Below the pieces are notes generated by a model. It worked only from the letters and a program-made list of their open reading frames with translations. It had not been told where the DNA came from and did not search any database. Position numbers and translations under genes: made by a program. From assembly GCF_024105635.1 (NCBI RefSeq), contig NZ_WYDQ01000001.1, forward strand, positions 1,860,001 through 1,924,000: a DNA stretch of 64,000 nt. Reading direction: 5' to 3'. Shown here one piece after another: positions 36,092 through 44,505 of the stretch. This DNA is from Oceanicola sp. 502str15. GTDB lineage: Bacteria > Pseudomonadota > Alphaproteobacteria > Rhodobacterales > Rhodobacteraceae. Within the stretch, counting starts at the first letter, position 1; the number at the start of each line of letters is the position of its first letter.

Positions 36092-37090
36092 CTAAAACTC
36101 CGCCCGCCGCTTCACATCCCGCGCCAACACATCCATCGCCAGCGCCCCCGCGCCCCGCATCGCCGGGGTAAAAAACCAATGCGGCGCCAGCTTGCGCTCG
36201 AACCTGAGCGCCACCTCCAGCCGCGTTGCATCTCCCATCGGCGTCACCCTGTAGCGCAGGCCCTCAAAGCGCATCCACCCGGCATAGGGGCTGGTGTCAC
36301 CCAGCACCTCGAAGCGGGCCAGCTCCGGCGTGCGCTCCACCACCCGCAGCGAAAGCACCCCGCTGCCCTCCCGCCCGGTGAAGCGCACCTGCCGGTTGGC
36401 CCCCAACGCCGTGCCCTCATCCACCGTCACCGCCACCGGGCGGGGGAAGATGTCGAGCACGGCGGGCAGCGGAAACTCCGGCGAGGTCGCGGTTTCCATC
36501 GCCGCCCAAACCTGCGCCGCCTCCGCCTCGATCACCCGGCTGGCAACCACCTCGTTGCCCTCTGGAAAGGCGTAAAGCTCCGGCAACCCTTCAAGGCTCA
36601 GTGCCCCCAGCACCGCCACCGCCGCCCCGAGGCTGGCAAAGTCGTGCAACCGGCTCCCCGGCCCGTCCTCCGGCCCCTTCCCCAGCATCCGCACCAGCCC
36701 CCGCATGAGGCGGAAGACGAAGTAGATCACGAAGCCCGCCACCGCGACGACCATCAGCAGCACCACGAGGCAGGCCAGAATGCTGAGCACAAACACCACT
36801 TCGCCCTCATCCGCCGCCGCAGGCATCGGGGCAACAAGGCTGGCCAGCGCGAACACCGCCACCATCCCCGCCGCCGTGCCCGCGCTGCGCCCCAGCACCC
36901 GCAGCGCAAACCCCGGCCTCAGCCCGCCGCCGAGCGCCAGCCAGAGTGTGTGCACGGCGATGATCAGCAGCAGCGGCGCCACGAACTGCACCGATGTCGT
37001 CACAAGCGCCGTCTGCGAGACCTGCCAGGCAAAGGCCAGCGCGGCGAGCGCGGCCGCCACGTGGCAAAGGGCGGAAGGAAGTCGGGCCAA
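36092..37090 (-). CDS. Membrane protein with C-terminal SRPBCC (START-like) domain
   Basis: The 332-residue protein has four to five hydrophobic helices in its first 185 residues (VQFVAPLLLIIAVHTLWLAL, VVFVLSILACLVVLLMVV) and a cytoplasmic or periplasmic C-terminal domain from about residue 190 with the SRPBCC pattern ASRVIEAEAAQVWAAM and DATRLEVALRFERKLAPHW. SRPBCC domains bind hydrophobic ligands; the ligand is unknown. TTG at 37090 is preferred as start because AGGAG lies eight bases upstream; the 37 extra residues of the longer frame are Gly/Arg-rich and lack a ribosome site. It diverges from catalase. Confidence 0.65.
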   Translation of the reverse strand: MARLPSALCHVAAALAALAFAWQVSQTALVTTSVQFVAPLLLIIAVHTLWLALGGGLRPGFALRVLGRSAGTAAGMVAVFALASLVAPMPAAADEGEVVFVLSILACLVVLLMVVAVAGFVIYFVFRLMRGLVRMLGKGPEDGPGSRLHDFASLGAAVAVLGALSLEGLPELYAFPEGNEVVASRVIEAEAAQVWAAMETATSPEFPLPAVLDIFPRPVAVTVDEGTALGANRQVRFTGREGSGVLSLRVVERTPELARFEVLGDTSPYAGWMRFEGLRYRVTPMGDATRLEVALRFERKLAPHWFFTPAMRGAGALAMDVLARDVKRRAEF

Positions 37091-37236
37091 ACCGGGCGCT
37101 CCTGCAAATAACCAGCACGTCGGCTCAAGCCTACCCGCCGCGCCCGCCCTTGCAAACACCGCCCCGCCCCGGCCACAGGGTGGAACTTCCCGCGACACCA
37201 TCGGTTGATCCTGCGAACATGCAGGAGTGACAGATC

Positions 37237-38751
37237 ATGGCCGACAAGAAAGACGTCCCCCACACAACCACCGATTCAGGAATTCGCGTTCAGAGCGACG
37301 AGCACTCGCTCACCGTCGGGCCCGACGGCCCGATCCTTCTGAACGACCATTACCTCCTCGAACAGATGGCCAACTTCAACCGCGAGCGCATCCCCGAGCG
37401 CCAGCCCCACGCCAAGGGCTCGGGCGCCTTCGGCCACTTCAAGGTCACCGAGGATGTCACGCAGTACACCAAGGCCAGCGTCTTCCAGCCCGCCACCAAG
37501 ACCGACGTGCTGATGCGCTTCTCCACCGTGGCAGGCGAGCGCGGCAGCCCCGACACATGGCGCGACCCGCGCGGCTTCTCGGTCAAGATGTACACCGACG
37601 AAGGCAACTTCGACATGGTCGGCAACAACACCCCGATCTTCTTCATCCGCGACCCGATGAAGTTCCAGCACTTCATCCGCTCGCAAAAACGCCGCGCCGA
37701 CAACGGGCTGCGCGACCATGACATGCAGTGGGACTTCTGGACCCTCTCCCCCGAAAGCGCCCACCAGGTCACCTATCTCATGGGCGACCGCGGCATCCCC
37801 AAGACCTGGCGCGAGATGAACGGCTATTCCTCCCACACCTACTCGCTGGTGAACGCCAACGGCGAGAAGTTCTGGGTCAAGTTCCACTGGCACACCGATC
37901 AGGGCGACGGCAACGCGCATTTCACCCAGGCCGAGGCCGACAAGATGGCCGGCATGGACGGCGACTATCACCGCCGCGACCTCTTCGACGCCATCGCCGA
38001 GGGCAACCACCCGAGCTGGACCCTGAAGTGGCAGATCATGCCCTACGAGGAGGCCAAGACCTACCGGATCAACCCCTTCGATCTCACCAAGGTCTGGCCG
38101 CACGCCGACTACCCGCTGATCGAGGTCGGCAAACTGGTGCTCGACCGCAACCCGACCGACTTTCACACCGAAATCGAGCAGGCCGCCTTCGAGCCCAACA
38201 ACATGGTGCCCGGCATCGGCCTCTCGCCCGACAAGATGCTGCTGGCGCGCGGCTTTTCCTACGCCGACGCCCACCGCGCCCGCCTCGGGGTGAACTACAA
38301 GCAGATCCCGGTGAACGCGCCGCAATCCCCGGCCCACAGCTACTCCAAGGATGGCGCAGGCCGCACCCAGAACGTCTCCGACCCGGTCTATGCCCCCAAC
38401 TCCTACGGCGGCCCCGAAGCGCAGCCGCATGAGCACGAGGCCGGGCTCTGGCACTCCGACGGCGACATGGTCCGCCAGGCCTATACCCTGCGCGAGGACG
38501 ATGACGACTGGAGCCAGGCCGGCACCCTCGTGCGCGAGGTGATGGACGATGCGGCCCGCAGCCGTCTGGTCGAGAACGTCACCGGCCACCTCTGCGATGG
38601 GGTCAGCGAAAAGGTGCTCCAGCGCGCCTTCGAGTACTGGCGCAACATCGACGCCGACACCGGCGAAAAGATCGAAGCCGCCGTGCGCGAAAAGCTGGGC
38701 GGGGCCTCCAAGGCACCCGGCCTCGCCTCCGCCAAGAGCATCAGCGGCTAA
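37237..38751 (+). CDS. katA: Catalase KatA (small-subunit, clade 3)
   Basis: The 504-residue haem enzyme decomposes hydrogen peroxide. The catalytic His lies in [17 protein letters not shown], the Asn in [11 protein letters not shown], and the haem-ligand Tyr in [14 protein letters not shown] near residue 347. The length and the short C-terminus place it with small-subunit catalases that also bind NADPH. A short AGGAGTGACAGATC precedes the ATG. A terminator follows at 38778-38805. No OxyR gene is adjacent. Confidence 0.96.
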   Translation: MADKKDVPHTTTDSGIRVQSDEHSLTVGPDGPILLNDHYLLEQMANFNRERIPERQPHAKGSGAFGHFKVTEDVTQYTKASVFQPATKTDVLMRFSTVAGERGSPDTWRDPRGFSVKMYTDEGNFDMVGNNTPIFFIRDPMKFQHFIRSQKRRADNGLRDHDMQWDFWTLSPESAHQVTYLMGDRGIPKTWREMNGYSSHTYSLVNANGEKFWVKFHWHTDQGDGNAHFTQAEADKMAGMDGDYHRRDLFDAIAEGNHPSWTLKWQIMPYEEAKTYRINPFDLTKVWPHADYPLIEVGKLVLDRNPTDFHTEIEQAAFEPNNMVPGIGLSPDKMLLARGFSYADAHRARLGVNYKQIPVNAPQSPAHSYSKDGAGRTQNVSDPVYAPNSYGGPEAQPHEHEAGLWHSDGDMVRQAYTLREDDDDWSQAGTLVREVMDDAARSRLVENVTGHLCDGVSEKVLQRAFEYWRNIDADTGEKIEAAVREKLGGASKAPGLASAKSISG

Positions 38752-38777
38752 GGCGCAACCGGACGGATGAAAACCAG

Positions 38778-38805
38778 GGGCGGGGCCGGAAGGCGCCGCC
38801 CTTTT
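38778..38805 (+). terminator. Intrinsic terminator of katA
   Basis: GGGCGG and CCGCCC arms with inner GGCC/GGC pairing around GGAA are followed by TTTT. It lies 27 bases after the katA stop. Confidence 0.75.
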
Positions 38806-38814
38806 CGCCTCTCC

Positions 38815-39264
38815 CTACCCCGGCAGCTTGCCTTCGAGCACGTAGCGCAGCATCTGCGCCACCTGCGCGGGCCGCTCGGCCACCGCCAGCGCCGCCGCAT
38901 CCACCTCCTTCAGTGCATGCTGATGCTCGGGCCCGTGCAGCACGATCAGCGACTTGCCCAGCGCGGCGGCCATCCCGGCGTCGAAGGCCGCGTTCCACTG
39001 CTTGTATTTCTCGCCGAAGCGCACCACCACCACATCGGCCTGCCCGATCCCGCGCCGCGTGCGGATCGCGTTCAGCTTGGCGCCCTTGTGGTCGTGCCAG
39101 AACTTGCTGTCCTCCGCCCCCATGATCGCCACGCCGCAATCGTCGCTCGCATCATGGTCGGTGACCGGCGCGCTGAAGGCCACGTCCAGCCCCTCGCAGC
39201 CCGCGATGATCTCTTCGCGCCAGTCCGTGTGGATCTCACCCGAAAGGTAAACCTGCAACGTCAT
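38815..39264 (-). CDS. ytoQ: YtoQ family protein (nucleoside 2-deoxyribosyltransferase-like fold)
   Basis: The 149-residue protein matches the YtoQ family: N-terminal LQVYLSGEIHTDWREEI, FSAPVTDHDASDDCG, FWHDHKGAKLNAIRTRRGI and WNAAFDAGMAAALGKSLIVL. The fold resembles nucleoside 2-deoxyribosyltransferases, but no activity is established. It lies 12 bases upstream of nothing on its strand: the Pit gene ends at 39277, so the two minus-strand genes are probably cotranscribed with Pit first. A terminator shared with katA lies just beyond its stop. Confidence 0.85.
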   Translation of the reverse strand: MTLQVYLSGEIHTDWREEIIAGCEGLDVAFSAPVTDHDASDDCGVAIMGAEDSKFWHDHKGAKLNAIRTRRGIGQADVVVVRFGEKYKQWNAAFDAGMAAALGKSLIVLHGPEHQHALKEVDAAALAVAERPAQVAQMLRYVLEGKLPG

Positions 39265-39276
39265 GTCTCTCTCTCC

Positions 39277-40761
39277 TTATCCCGCCACCGTCACCATGCC
39301 CCAGAACAGCAGCGCCGAAAGCAGGGCCGCGGCGGGGACGGTGATGATCCACGCGGCCACGATCGTCATGAAATGCGAGCGCCGCACCAGCTTGCGGCGG
39401 CGGCGCTCCTCCGCGCCATGCACCGGGCGATCGGGCAGCGAGCCCCGCGCCTTTCTCAGCCGCCTCTCATAGTCCCACTCGCGGAAGAACCCCACGCCAA
39501 AGACCCCGCCCACTGCGATATGGGTCGACGACACCGGCAGCCCCAGCCAGCTTGCCACGATCACGGTGATCGCCGCCGAGAGCGCCACGCAATAGGCCCG
39601 CATCGGGTTCAGCTTGGTAATCTGGCTGCCCACCATCCGGATCAGCTTGGGGCCGAAGAGAAACAGGCCAAAGCTGATGCCCAGCGCCCCGATCACCATG
39701 ACCCAGTAGGGAATGGCCACCTCATGGGTGAAATCCCCGGTGCCCAGCGCCTGCACGATGGCGGCCAGCGGGCCAACCGCATTGGCCACGTCGTTCGCGC
39801 CATGGGCAAAACTCAGCAGCGCCGCCGAGACGATGAGCGGAATGCCGAACAGCACCTTCAGCGAGCGGTTGCGGTTTTCCAGCCCCTCCGACTGGCGGCG
39901 GATCACCGGGATCATCACCACCCAGATCAGCACCCCCACGGCCAGCCCGATGCCGAGCGCGGTGAAAAGGTCGATCTTGATGAGTTTCTTGATCCCCTTC
40001 AGCGCGAGGTAAACGGCAAAGGCCCCGCCCATGATCCCCACCAGCACCGGCACCCAGCGCCGGGCGGCGGCGATCTTGTCGTCGACGTAGACGATGTTGG
40101 ACTTGATGAACCACAGGAACCCGGCAGCCACCACGCCCCCGAGCACGGGCGAAATCACCCAGCTCGCCGCAATCGCGCCCATGGTGCCCCAGCTCACGGC
40201 GGCAAACCCGGCAGCGGCAATGCCCGCGCCCATCACCCCGCCCACAACGCTGTGGGTGGTCGACACCGGCGCGCCGATCCACGTGGCGAGGTTCACCCAG
40301 AGCGCCGAAGCCAGCAGCGCCGCCATCATCGCCCAGACAAAGATATTGGCCGACCCGAGGCTCTCGGGCGCAATGATCCCCTTTGCGATGGTGCCCACAA
40401 CGTCGCCGCCCGCAATCAGCGCGCCCGCGCTCTCGAAGACGGCGGCAATCGCGATGGCCCCGCTCATGGTCAGCGCGTTGGCGCCCACCGCGGGGCCCAT
40501 GTTGTTGGCCACGTCGTTGGCGCCGATGTTCAGCGCCATGTAGGCCCCGAAGACGGCGGCGACTATGACGATGAAGCTGTTGGTGGTCTGTCCGAAGACA
40601 AGCGCGGCCCCGAGCCCGGCCAGCACCACGAAGACGAGCGCCACGCCATAGCCCACCATCGGCCGCGCCACGTAACCGGTGGCATGTTCGAGGTTGGAGA
40701 TGCGTCCTAGGTCGCGATCCAGCGTTTCCATGTGGCTCGCGTCATAATCTGTCTCTGCCAC
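39277..40761 (-). CDS. pit: Inorganic phosphate transporter, PiT family
   Basis: The 494-residue polytopic protein carries the two PiT signature repeats, NIGANDVANNMGPAVGA near residue 75 and FAHGANDVANAVGPLAAI near residue 330. It imports phosphate with protons or sodium. GTG at 40761 is chosen because GGGGAGGGAG lies seven bases upstream; an ATG 30 bases downstream (METLDRD) is an alternative. A hydrophilic loop of about 60 residues near the C-terminus (EWDYERRLRKARGSLPDRPV) is cytoplasmic. A phoX gene elsewhere in the window belongs to the same nutrient response. Confidence 0.9.
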   Translation of the reverse strand: MAETDYDASHMETLDRDLGRISNLEHATGYVARPMVGYGVALVFVVLAGLGAALVFGQTTNSFIVIVAAVFGAYMALNIGANDVANNMGPAVGANALTMSGAIAIAAVFESAGALIAGGDVVGTIAKGIIAPESLGSANIFVWAMMAALLASALWVNLATWIGAPVSTTHSVVGGVMGAGIAAAGFAAVSWGTMGAIAASWVISPVLGGVVAAGFLWFIKSNIVYVDDKIAAARRWVPVLVGIMGGAFAVYLALKGIKKLIKIDLFTALGIGLAVGVLIWVVMIPVIRRQSEGLENRNRSLKVLFGIPLIVSAALLSFAHGANDVANAVGPLAAIVQALGTGDFTHEVAIPYWVMVIGALGISFGLFLFGPKLIRMVGSQITKLNPMRAYCVALSAAITVIVASWLGLPVSSTHIAVGGVFGVGFFREWDYERRLRKARGSLPDRPVHGAEERRRRKLVRRSHFMTIVAAWIITVPAAALLSALLFWGMVTVAG

Positions 40762-40839
40762 GGCAGGCTCCCTCCCCTTCAACTGGCGCCGGTCCACCTG
40801 CCCCGCCGATCCGAGCCTTGTCAACCGGGCGCAGCCCGC

Positions 40840-41301
40840 TCAGAGCCCGCGGAGGATCTCCTGCAACTCCGGCTCCTGCACCATGCTGGCCGCCTCGGTC
40901 GGGCTCACCCACTTGCGGCGTCGCTCGCTGGCCTCCGGAAAATCCTCGGCCAGCTCCTCCACCTTCACCGGGTAGACCAGCGTTTCCACCGGCACGCCCC
41001 AGCCGCCGGCATCCTGCATCTTTTCATAGGTATAGCTGCCAATGGCGGCCTTCGGCACATTGCGGCTGCGCACCCCGGCCTCTTCCCAGGCCTCCTGCAA
41101 CGCCGCCCCGGCAGAATCCTTGCCCCGCATCGGCCAGCCCTTGGGGATGATCCAGCGCCCGGTGCCCCGGCTTGTCACCAGCAGAACCTGCTTTTCCGCG
41201 CCCGCCCGACGATAGCAAAGCGCCGCCACCTGCAAACGCCGGGGGCGCTGCAGCATCGGGCGCAGAAATCCGTCCCATGCAAGGCGGAAGTGTCTGATCA
41301 T
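40840..41301 (-). CDS. Nudix hydrolase (DIPP-like)
   Basis: The 153-residue protein has a Nudix box in IPKGWPMRGKDSAGAALQEAWEEAGV, given here as GWPMRGKDSAGA followed by ALQEAWEEAGV. The metal-binding EAWEEAG core is intact, but the first Glu of the canonical box is Lys and the Arg is Gln. This pattern occurs in the diphosphoinositol/diadenosine polyphosphate branch of Nudix enzymes, so the substrate may be a dinucleoside polyphosphate. ATG at 41301 is the only good start. The gene diverges from the permease pair at 41446. Confidence 0.85.
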   Translation of the reverse strand: MIRHFRLAWDGFLRPMLQRPRRLQVAALCYRRAGAEKQVLLVTSRGTGRWIIPKGWPMRGKDSAGAALQEAWEEAGVRSRNVPKAAIGSYTYEKMQDAGGWGVPVETLVYPVKVEELAEDFPEASERRRKWVSPTEAASMVQEPELQEILRGL

Positions 41302-41445
41302 CGGGAACCTGCCAATTTTTTTCTTTACCTTTGGTCTGTTAGATAGGGCATTGGTTAACAATTTGCAAAGAATTGCAGTGTTTTCGGCGCTTTGGCCGCT
41401 TGACACCCGTTTCCAAGCCCGGCCAAGTAAACCCATGTCGAGAGC

Positions 41446-42300
41446 ATGCAAATCGCGATGACCCCGTTGAACAACCGCGCCTGGCTGCTCCTGCTGCCCG
41501 CCGTCACCATCATGGGCCTCGTCGCGGTGCTGCCGCTGCTCACGGTGCTCAATTATTCCTTCCACGATATCTTCACCCTCGAAAGCCGCTACTGGATCGG
41601 GCTGGAATGGTATGAAGAGATCATCACCTCCGGGCGCTTCTGGGCCTCCCTCGCCCGCTCCACCCTGTTTTCGGCCCTCGTGCTCTCCATACAGGTGCCG
41701 CTCGGCATCGCCGTGGCGCTGCTGCTGCGCTCCACCCGCCACCCCACGCTCTACCTCATGGCCCTCGCCCTGCCCCTCGTGGTGCCGTGGAACATGATCC
41801 CCGGCATGTGGCTCTCCCTTGTCGGCCCTCAGGGTCTGATCGGGCCCTCGCTCATCGCCGCCGGGTTCGACTACAAGTTCACCACGGTCCACACATGGGC
41901 GTTGCTCCTCACCATGGACACATGGCACTGGCTCGGCCTCGTGGTGATCCTGTCCTACGCCGGGCTCTCCGCCATCCCCGCGCCCTACTATCAGGCCGCC
42001 GAGATCGACGGGGCGTCGCGCGCCGCCATCTTCCGCCACATCGAGCTGCCCAAGATCGCGGGCGCGCTGGCCATCGTGCTGCTGCTGCGCTTCGTGGACA
42101 GCTTCATGATCTACACCGAGGCCTTCCGCATCAACGCAGGCGGGCCGCAGGGGGCCACCACCTTCCTCTCGCTCGACCTCGGCGAAGACATCAACGCCTA
42201 TTCCTACGGCTCCGCGGCGGCGCGGGCGATGACCTACTTCCTCATCGTCATCACCGTGGTCTGGGCCTTCGTGCAAACCACACGGCGGCGCCCCGCATGA
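41446..42300 (+). CDS. Sugar/glycerol-type ABC transporter permease (GlpP-like)
   Basis: The 284-residue membrane protein has six hydrophobic segments and the EAA loop EIDGASRAAIFRHIELPKI of MalF-type permeases. The N-terminus NNRAWLLLLPAVTIMGLVAVLP followed by TVLNYSFHDIF resembles rhizobial GlpP of the glycerol transporter. ATG at 41446 or the in-frame ATG at 41458 could be the start; neither has a strong ribosome site. It overlaps the second permease by four bases. No binding-protein or ATPase gene is next to this pair, which is unusual. Confidence 0.83.
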   Translation: MQIAMTPLNNRAWLLLLPAVTIMGLVAVLPLLTVLNYSFHDIFTLESRYWIGLEWYEEIITSGRFWASLARSTLFSALVLSIQVPLGIAVALLLRSTRHPTLYLMALALPLVVPWNMIPGMWLSLVGPQGLIGPSLIAAGFDYKFTTVHTWALLLTMDTWHWLGLVVILSYAGLSAIPAPYYQAAEIDGASRAAIFRHIELPKIAGALAIVLLLRFVDSFMIYTEAFRINAGGPQGATTFLSLDLGEDINAYSYGSAAARAMTYFLIVITVVWAFVQTTRRRPA

Positions 42301-43085
42301 GCCGCGCCGCCCGTACCCTCGCGCTCGGCGCGCTGCTGCTCTTCATCGCCCTGCCGCTGGTCCAGAGCGTGGTGCTCTCCTTCACCGCCACCCTGCCCCA
42401 CGACGGGGTGGAGCCCGGCAGCTTCACCCTGCTCAACTACCGCCACATCTTCGAGACCCCGGCGCTCGTCGCCTCCATCGGCAACAGCTTTCTCTACGTC
42501 TCGCTCAACGTCGCCCTCTGCCTCGCCGCCGGCCTGCCCGCAGCCTATGCCTTCTCGCGCTACCGCTTCACCGGCGACCGGCACATGCTGTTCTTCATCC
42601 TCGCCTTCCGCGTCACGCCCCCGGTCGTGCTCTCGCTGCCGATCTTCATCCTCTTCGCCCAGCTCGGGCTGGTGAACTCTCCGGTGGGCATCGCGCTGGT
42701 GCATTGCGTCTTCAACCTGCCCATCGCGATCTGGATTCTCGAAAGCTTCATCTCCGCCGTCCCCCGCGAGTTCGACGAAACCGCCTTTCTCGACGGCCAG
42801 TCGCTGCCGGGCTTCTTCGTCACCCGCCTGATCCCCGCCATCGCGCCGGGCATCGGGGTGACGATGTTCTTCTGCTTCATCTTCTCATGGGTCGAGGTGG
42901 TCTTTGCCCGCATCCTCACCGTCACGGGGGGCAAGCCGATCACCATGGCGATCAACGCGCTGTTCTCCTTCCGCACCGACATCGGCCTCGTCATGGCGAT
43001 GACGGTGTTTTCCCTCCTGCCGGGCGTGCTGATGATCGTCTTCGTGCGCCGCCACATCGCGCGGGGATTCGTGATCCGAACCTGA
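42297..43085 (+). CDS. Sugar/glycerol-type ABC transporter permease (GlpQ-like)
   Basis: The 262-residue protein is a MalG-type permease with six membrane segments and the EAA-type loop EFDETAFLDGQSLPGFFVTRLIP. It overlaps the first permease (ATGA) and completes a heterodimeric channel. The next gene downstream is unrelated, and no ATPase follows, so the pair must borrow an ATPase and binding protein encoded elsewhere. The substrate is not determinable; GlpQ-like features suggest glycerol or a similar polyol. Confidence 0.85.
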   Translation: MSRAARTLALGALLLFIALPLVQSVVLSFTATLPHDGVEPGSFTLLNYRHIFETPALVASIGNSFLYVSLNVALCLAAGLPAAYAFSRYRFTGDRHMLFFILAFRVTPPVVLSLPIFILFAQLGLVNSPVGIALVHCVFNLPIAIWILESFISAVPREFDETAFLDGQSLPGFFVTRLIPAIAPGIGVTMFFCFIFSWVEVVFARILTVTGGKPITMAINALFSFRTDIGLVMAMTVFSLLPGVLMIVFVRRHIARGFVIRT

Positions 43086-43092
43086 GCAGGAC

Positions 43093-43178
43093 GTTAACCA
43101 TCAAGGCATTTTTGCAGGCCGCGTTAACGCCCTGGGCACTCCTATAAAGATAACGTGCAAGCCATGGGGTCCGTTAAC
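43093..43178. promoter_or_regulatory. Cluster of three GTTAAC sites upstream of a coiled-coil gene
   Basis: GTTAAC occurs at 43093-43098, 43123-43128 and 43173-43178 in GC-rich DNA. The first is part of TTAACCAT, which is identical to a CtrA half-site type described in Caulobacter. CtrA or a related regulator may act here, but no full TTAA-N7-TTAA site is present. Confidence 0.35.
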
Positions 43179-43195
43179 TAAAGGAGCATGATGCG

Positions 43196-43762
43196 ATGAG
43201 TATTGCCCGACTTGACTCACCCGGCCACGCGTCCGAGGCCGCCAGCCTTCCGGCACAACTTCTTGCCGCACGCCATCGGCAAAATTCGGTGGCCCCGCAA
43301 TCCACCGATGTCCGCCCGCCCGAAAAGGCAGAGGCCGCCGCCAAGCCCGCGCTCGACACCAAGCGCGACGAGGCGCTGCGCAGCGATGGCGAACGGCGCC
43401 CGCCCCCGCCGCTCAAGGAATATGCCCGCATTCCCACCGCCATGACCGCCGAGATCATGCGGCTACAGGAGGAATCGCGCGAAAAATCGCAAGAGGCGAC
43501 CGAGGCCGCCAGCGAGGCAGACTCCGCCCGTGCCGCCGCCGCAGAGGCCAAGCAGGCCGAAACGGCCGCGCGCGCCGCCGAGGCCAGTGCGGAGGCCGCA
43601 GAAAATGCGCGCGCCGAAGCGCCCGAGCCTGCACAAAGCGCCGCGCCCGCCTCCGCTCAAGGCACGGCCAAGGCAGCAAGATCCGCGCCCAGCTTTGCCT
43701 CCGGCCTCACCGTCGTGAACGGCGCCACCTCCGCGCCCAACACGCTGAACCACCAGGCCTGA
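43196..43762 (+). CDS. Ala/Glu-rich predicted coiled-coil protein, unknown function
   Basis: The 188-residue protein has no signal peptide or membrane helix. Residues about 80-145 are a long heptad-like Ala/Glu/Lys helix (EIMRLQEESREKSQEATEAA), flanked by Pro-rich and Ala/Ser-rich disordered regions. AAGGAG lies nine bases before the ATG. A three-codon frame ATG-ATG-CGA-TGA at 43188-43199 overlaps the start, which could tune translation. No homologous family is recognised; the composition alone would produce many chance matches. Confidence 0.6.
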   Translation: MSIARLDSPGHASEAASLPAQLLAARHRQNSVAPQSTDVRPPEKAEAAAKPALDTKRDEALRSDGERRPPPPLKEYARIPTAMTAEIMRLQEESREKSQEATEAASEADSARAAAAEAKQAETAARAAEASAEAAENARAEAPEPAQSAAPASAQGTAKAARSAPSFASGLTVVNGATSAPNTLNHQA

Positions 43763-43990
43763 CGCCGCCCCACCGGCGGCGCAGCCCCCTCGCATCCCCC
43801 TGCCCCGGGCCCCCGGCCCGGTCGGCGCAGCTATGCCGCCCCCGGCGCCCCGGCATTGCCCGGGGGCCCCATCGGCGCGTGGCCTCCATTTCGAGGCCAC
43901 CCCGCAGCCGACCATTGCCCGTCTTCGCGCCTCTGTTACACTCGCCGCATTAGATTTCGGACCAAATCATTCAACTCGAAGGACATCGCC

Positions 43991-44431
43991 ATGCCACGCC
44001 CCGATTGGCTCGACCAGATCGAATGGCTCAAGCCGCACCGGCTCTCCGAGCTCAACGCAGACCGCCAGCTCATCACCCACCACCCCGGCTTCTATGCCTT
44101 CACCGAAACCCCCGGCCCGCTTCAGGTCGGCCAGGTGCTCTACATCGGTGAAACCGGCCGCAAGGGCGGCATCCGCGAGCGGGTCGGCGTCTACCTCCAC
44201 CGGAACCCCGAAAAATCCACCACCCGCCATTCCGGCGCGATCTGGATGCACAACCACCGGCTCTACGAGAAATCCGACCAGACCCTCTGGCTGCGCTGGT
44301 CGCTCTGGGAGGGCAGCACGTCGGACCGTCAGGCCATCGAAACCGCGCTCATGCAGTATTACCAGTGCTGGTACAACAAGCGCCAGATGGGCTCCGACAG
44401 CGACTTCCAGGTCATCGACAGCGCCGACTGA
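43991..44431 (+). CDS. Stand-alone GIY-YIG superfamily protein
   Basis: The 146-residue protein contains the GIY-YIG pattern as GFYAFTE (residues about 33-39) and VLYIGETGRKGGIRERVGVYL (about 49-68), with the catalytic-type Arg in the helix and a later Glu in IETALMQYY. GIY-YIG domains are nucleases of homing enzymes, UvrC and small hydrolases. There is no DNA-binding extension and no intron, so a small single-domain nuclease or a degenerate one is likely. The start at 43991 (MPRPDW) is the only ATG near the domain edge; it lies 228 bases after the previous gene. Confidence 0.75.
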   Translation: MPRPDWLDQIEWLKPHRLSELNADRQLITHHPGFYAFTETPGPLQVGQVLYIGETGRKGGIRERVGVYLHRNPEKSTTRHSGAIWMHNHRLYEKSDQTLWLRWSLWEGSTSDRQAIETALMQYYQCWYNKRQMGSDSDFQVIDSAD

Positions 44432-44444
44432 CCCGGCACCAAAA

Positions 44445-44468
44445 GGGGCGCCCCAACCGGAGCGCCCC
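44445..44468 (-). terminator. Terminator of the pyrimidine transporter operon
   Basis: GGGGCGC and GCGCCCC arms close a ten-base loop. On the minus strand the stem is followed by TTTTGG, so it ends the transcript of the binding-protein gene that stops at 44506; it also lies 13 bases after the GIY-YIG gene on the plus strand. Confidence 0.75.
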
Positions 44469-44470
44469 GC

Positions 44471-44490
44471 AGGGTGGGTGACCCCCACCC
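44471..44490. repeat. REP-like palindrome, GGGTGGG type
   Basis: GGGTGGG-TGACC-CCCACCC follows the terminator directly, again between convergent genes. It belongs with the elements at 26.8, 26.9 and 36.1 kb. Confidence 0.65.
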
Positions 44491-44505
44491 ATCGTATCAA
44501 ACGCC

